Of a stretch of 64,000 nucleotides of DNA, positions 63,530-64,000 are shown piece by piece. How positions within the stretch are numbered: position 1 is the stretch's first letter; each line of letters starts with the position of its first letter. Source of the DNA: Hymenopus coronatus (Eukaryota > Arthropoda > Insecta > Mantodea > Hymenopodidae); assembly GCA_030762935.1 (NCBI GenBank), contig CM060883.1, forward strand, positions 48,228,501-48,292,500, written 5' to 3'. Made by a program: the position numbers and the translations under genes. Under the pieces are notes generated by a model. The model searched no databases and was not told where the DNA came from. It saw nothing but the letters and a program-made list of their open reading frames with translations.

Positions 63530-64000
63530 AAAAAAGCTGATGTGTTACACTCACATGATTTTCTCTGCAACACATTATGGTTAAAAAGCTTATGCTTCTG
63601 TTTACTTCATACTAATTGAGAAAACAATAGCAGAAATAGTCTTATTACTTGTTACCTTGTAAGTAGAAGCGAAATAAGGAGTACTATAGGTTAAAATAAT
63701 AATCAAAAGCTTGTTACTATGTGACTGAAGTTCCTTTGTTTGTATGGTTAGGAGTTGACAAATTCCTGTATGAGATAAGTATTAGATTTTTAAAGCAGAA
63801 GCCAATAACAAGAAATATCTCAAAAACGATCAACTCCACGAAAAAAAAAAATGTATATGACAAAAATTGTGAGTTTTAACGTGCTCTACAGTTTTTGTGT
63901 TTAAGAGTTTTTGTCCATCTCTTACGGTTTAGCAGTTATGCAAAATTCCGTAAAATTCATCCAGAATAAAGTAGTCTGAGAGGCTTTTCCCAGAAAATTC
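63526..64000 (-). mobile_element. DR repeat, 3' half, runs off the window
   Basis: Minus-strand copy beginning GCTGATGTGTTACACTCACA, ATTTTCTCTGCAACA, and continuing with standard DR interior to the last base. The 5' half lies outside the window. Confidence 0.94.

Noticed and set aside
1..64000. Viral insertion, bacterial operon or defence system
   Set aside because: No capsid, polymerase, toxin or operon-like gene order was seen. The recognisable proteins are cellular DNA transposases and non-LTR retrotransposon fragments.

Overview
This is an AT-rich window of a repeat-dominated eukaryotic nuclear genome, most likely a large-genome insect. The reasons are the insect-type mariner (DD34D) and DUF4817/DD41D transposases, a hAT relic, I/Jockey-type non-LTR fragments, many tRNA-derived SINEs and very long microsatellites. 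A hemimetabolous lineage such as cockroach or termite is a guess; nothing here fixes the species. I found no host protein-coding gene that I can support. There are no operons and no rRNA, tRNA gene, CRISPR array or bacterial feature. All recognisable coding sequence is broken transposon protein. Coordinates of repeat copies are read by eye and are usually good to about 10 bases.

The window is dominated by one dispersed, non-autonomous repeat of about 0.85-0.9 kb, called DR here. I count roughly 50 complete or partial copies on both strands, summing to about 27 kb (around 40% of the window). Its 5' end is a perfect-core hairpin (core ACTATGTACATAGT) directly after ACTTTCTCTA. It then carries a (GT)n microsatellite near base 150, an internal near-palindrome (AAATACCAAACTTGGTATTT), an inverted copy of the terminal motif (TAGAGAAAGT) about 30 bases before the 3' end, and a 3'-terminal mini-hairpin (ATGTG-N7-CACAT) that runs into T's. 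Copies lie in T-rich flanks, show no evident target-site duplication, and occur as head-to-tail tandems and as tandem 3' ends. This resembles Helentron-associated (HINE/DINE-1-like) elements; that class assignment is inference.

Layout: 1-12 kb holds DR copies, a decayed Tc1/mariner-like element (2665-3940), SINEs and a Jockey-like relic (about 11.8-12.2 kb). 12-22 kb holds DR, a hAT relic (14.9-15.3 kb), a 971-bp perfect (ATGT)n array and SINEs. 22-40.5 kb is the densest DR zone. It includes a mariner (25638-26969) and a DD41D element (34968-36449), each inserted at a TA inside a DR copy with a reconstructable empty site, plus an internally deleted mariner (29983-30549) and two 3' fragments of one non-LTR family. 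40.5-50.5 kb is almost free of DR. It contains SINEs, AT-rich unique DNA, a possible MITE, a decayed DD41D relative (48.5-49.4 kb), and a GC-richer stretch with a perfect splice-donor match on the minus strand near 45.2 kb, which is the best hint of a neighbouring host gene. 50.5-64 kb returns to DR copies, with SINEs and a decayed mariner at 62.3-63.5 kb.

The elements form a stratigraphy rather than a pathway. DR copies are the substrate into which the mariner, the DD41D element, a SINE and other DR copies inserted, and DR microsatellites and T-tracts recur at the edges of later insertions.
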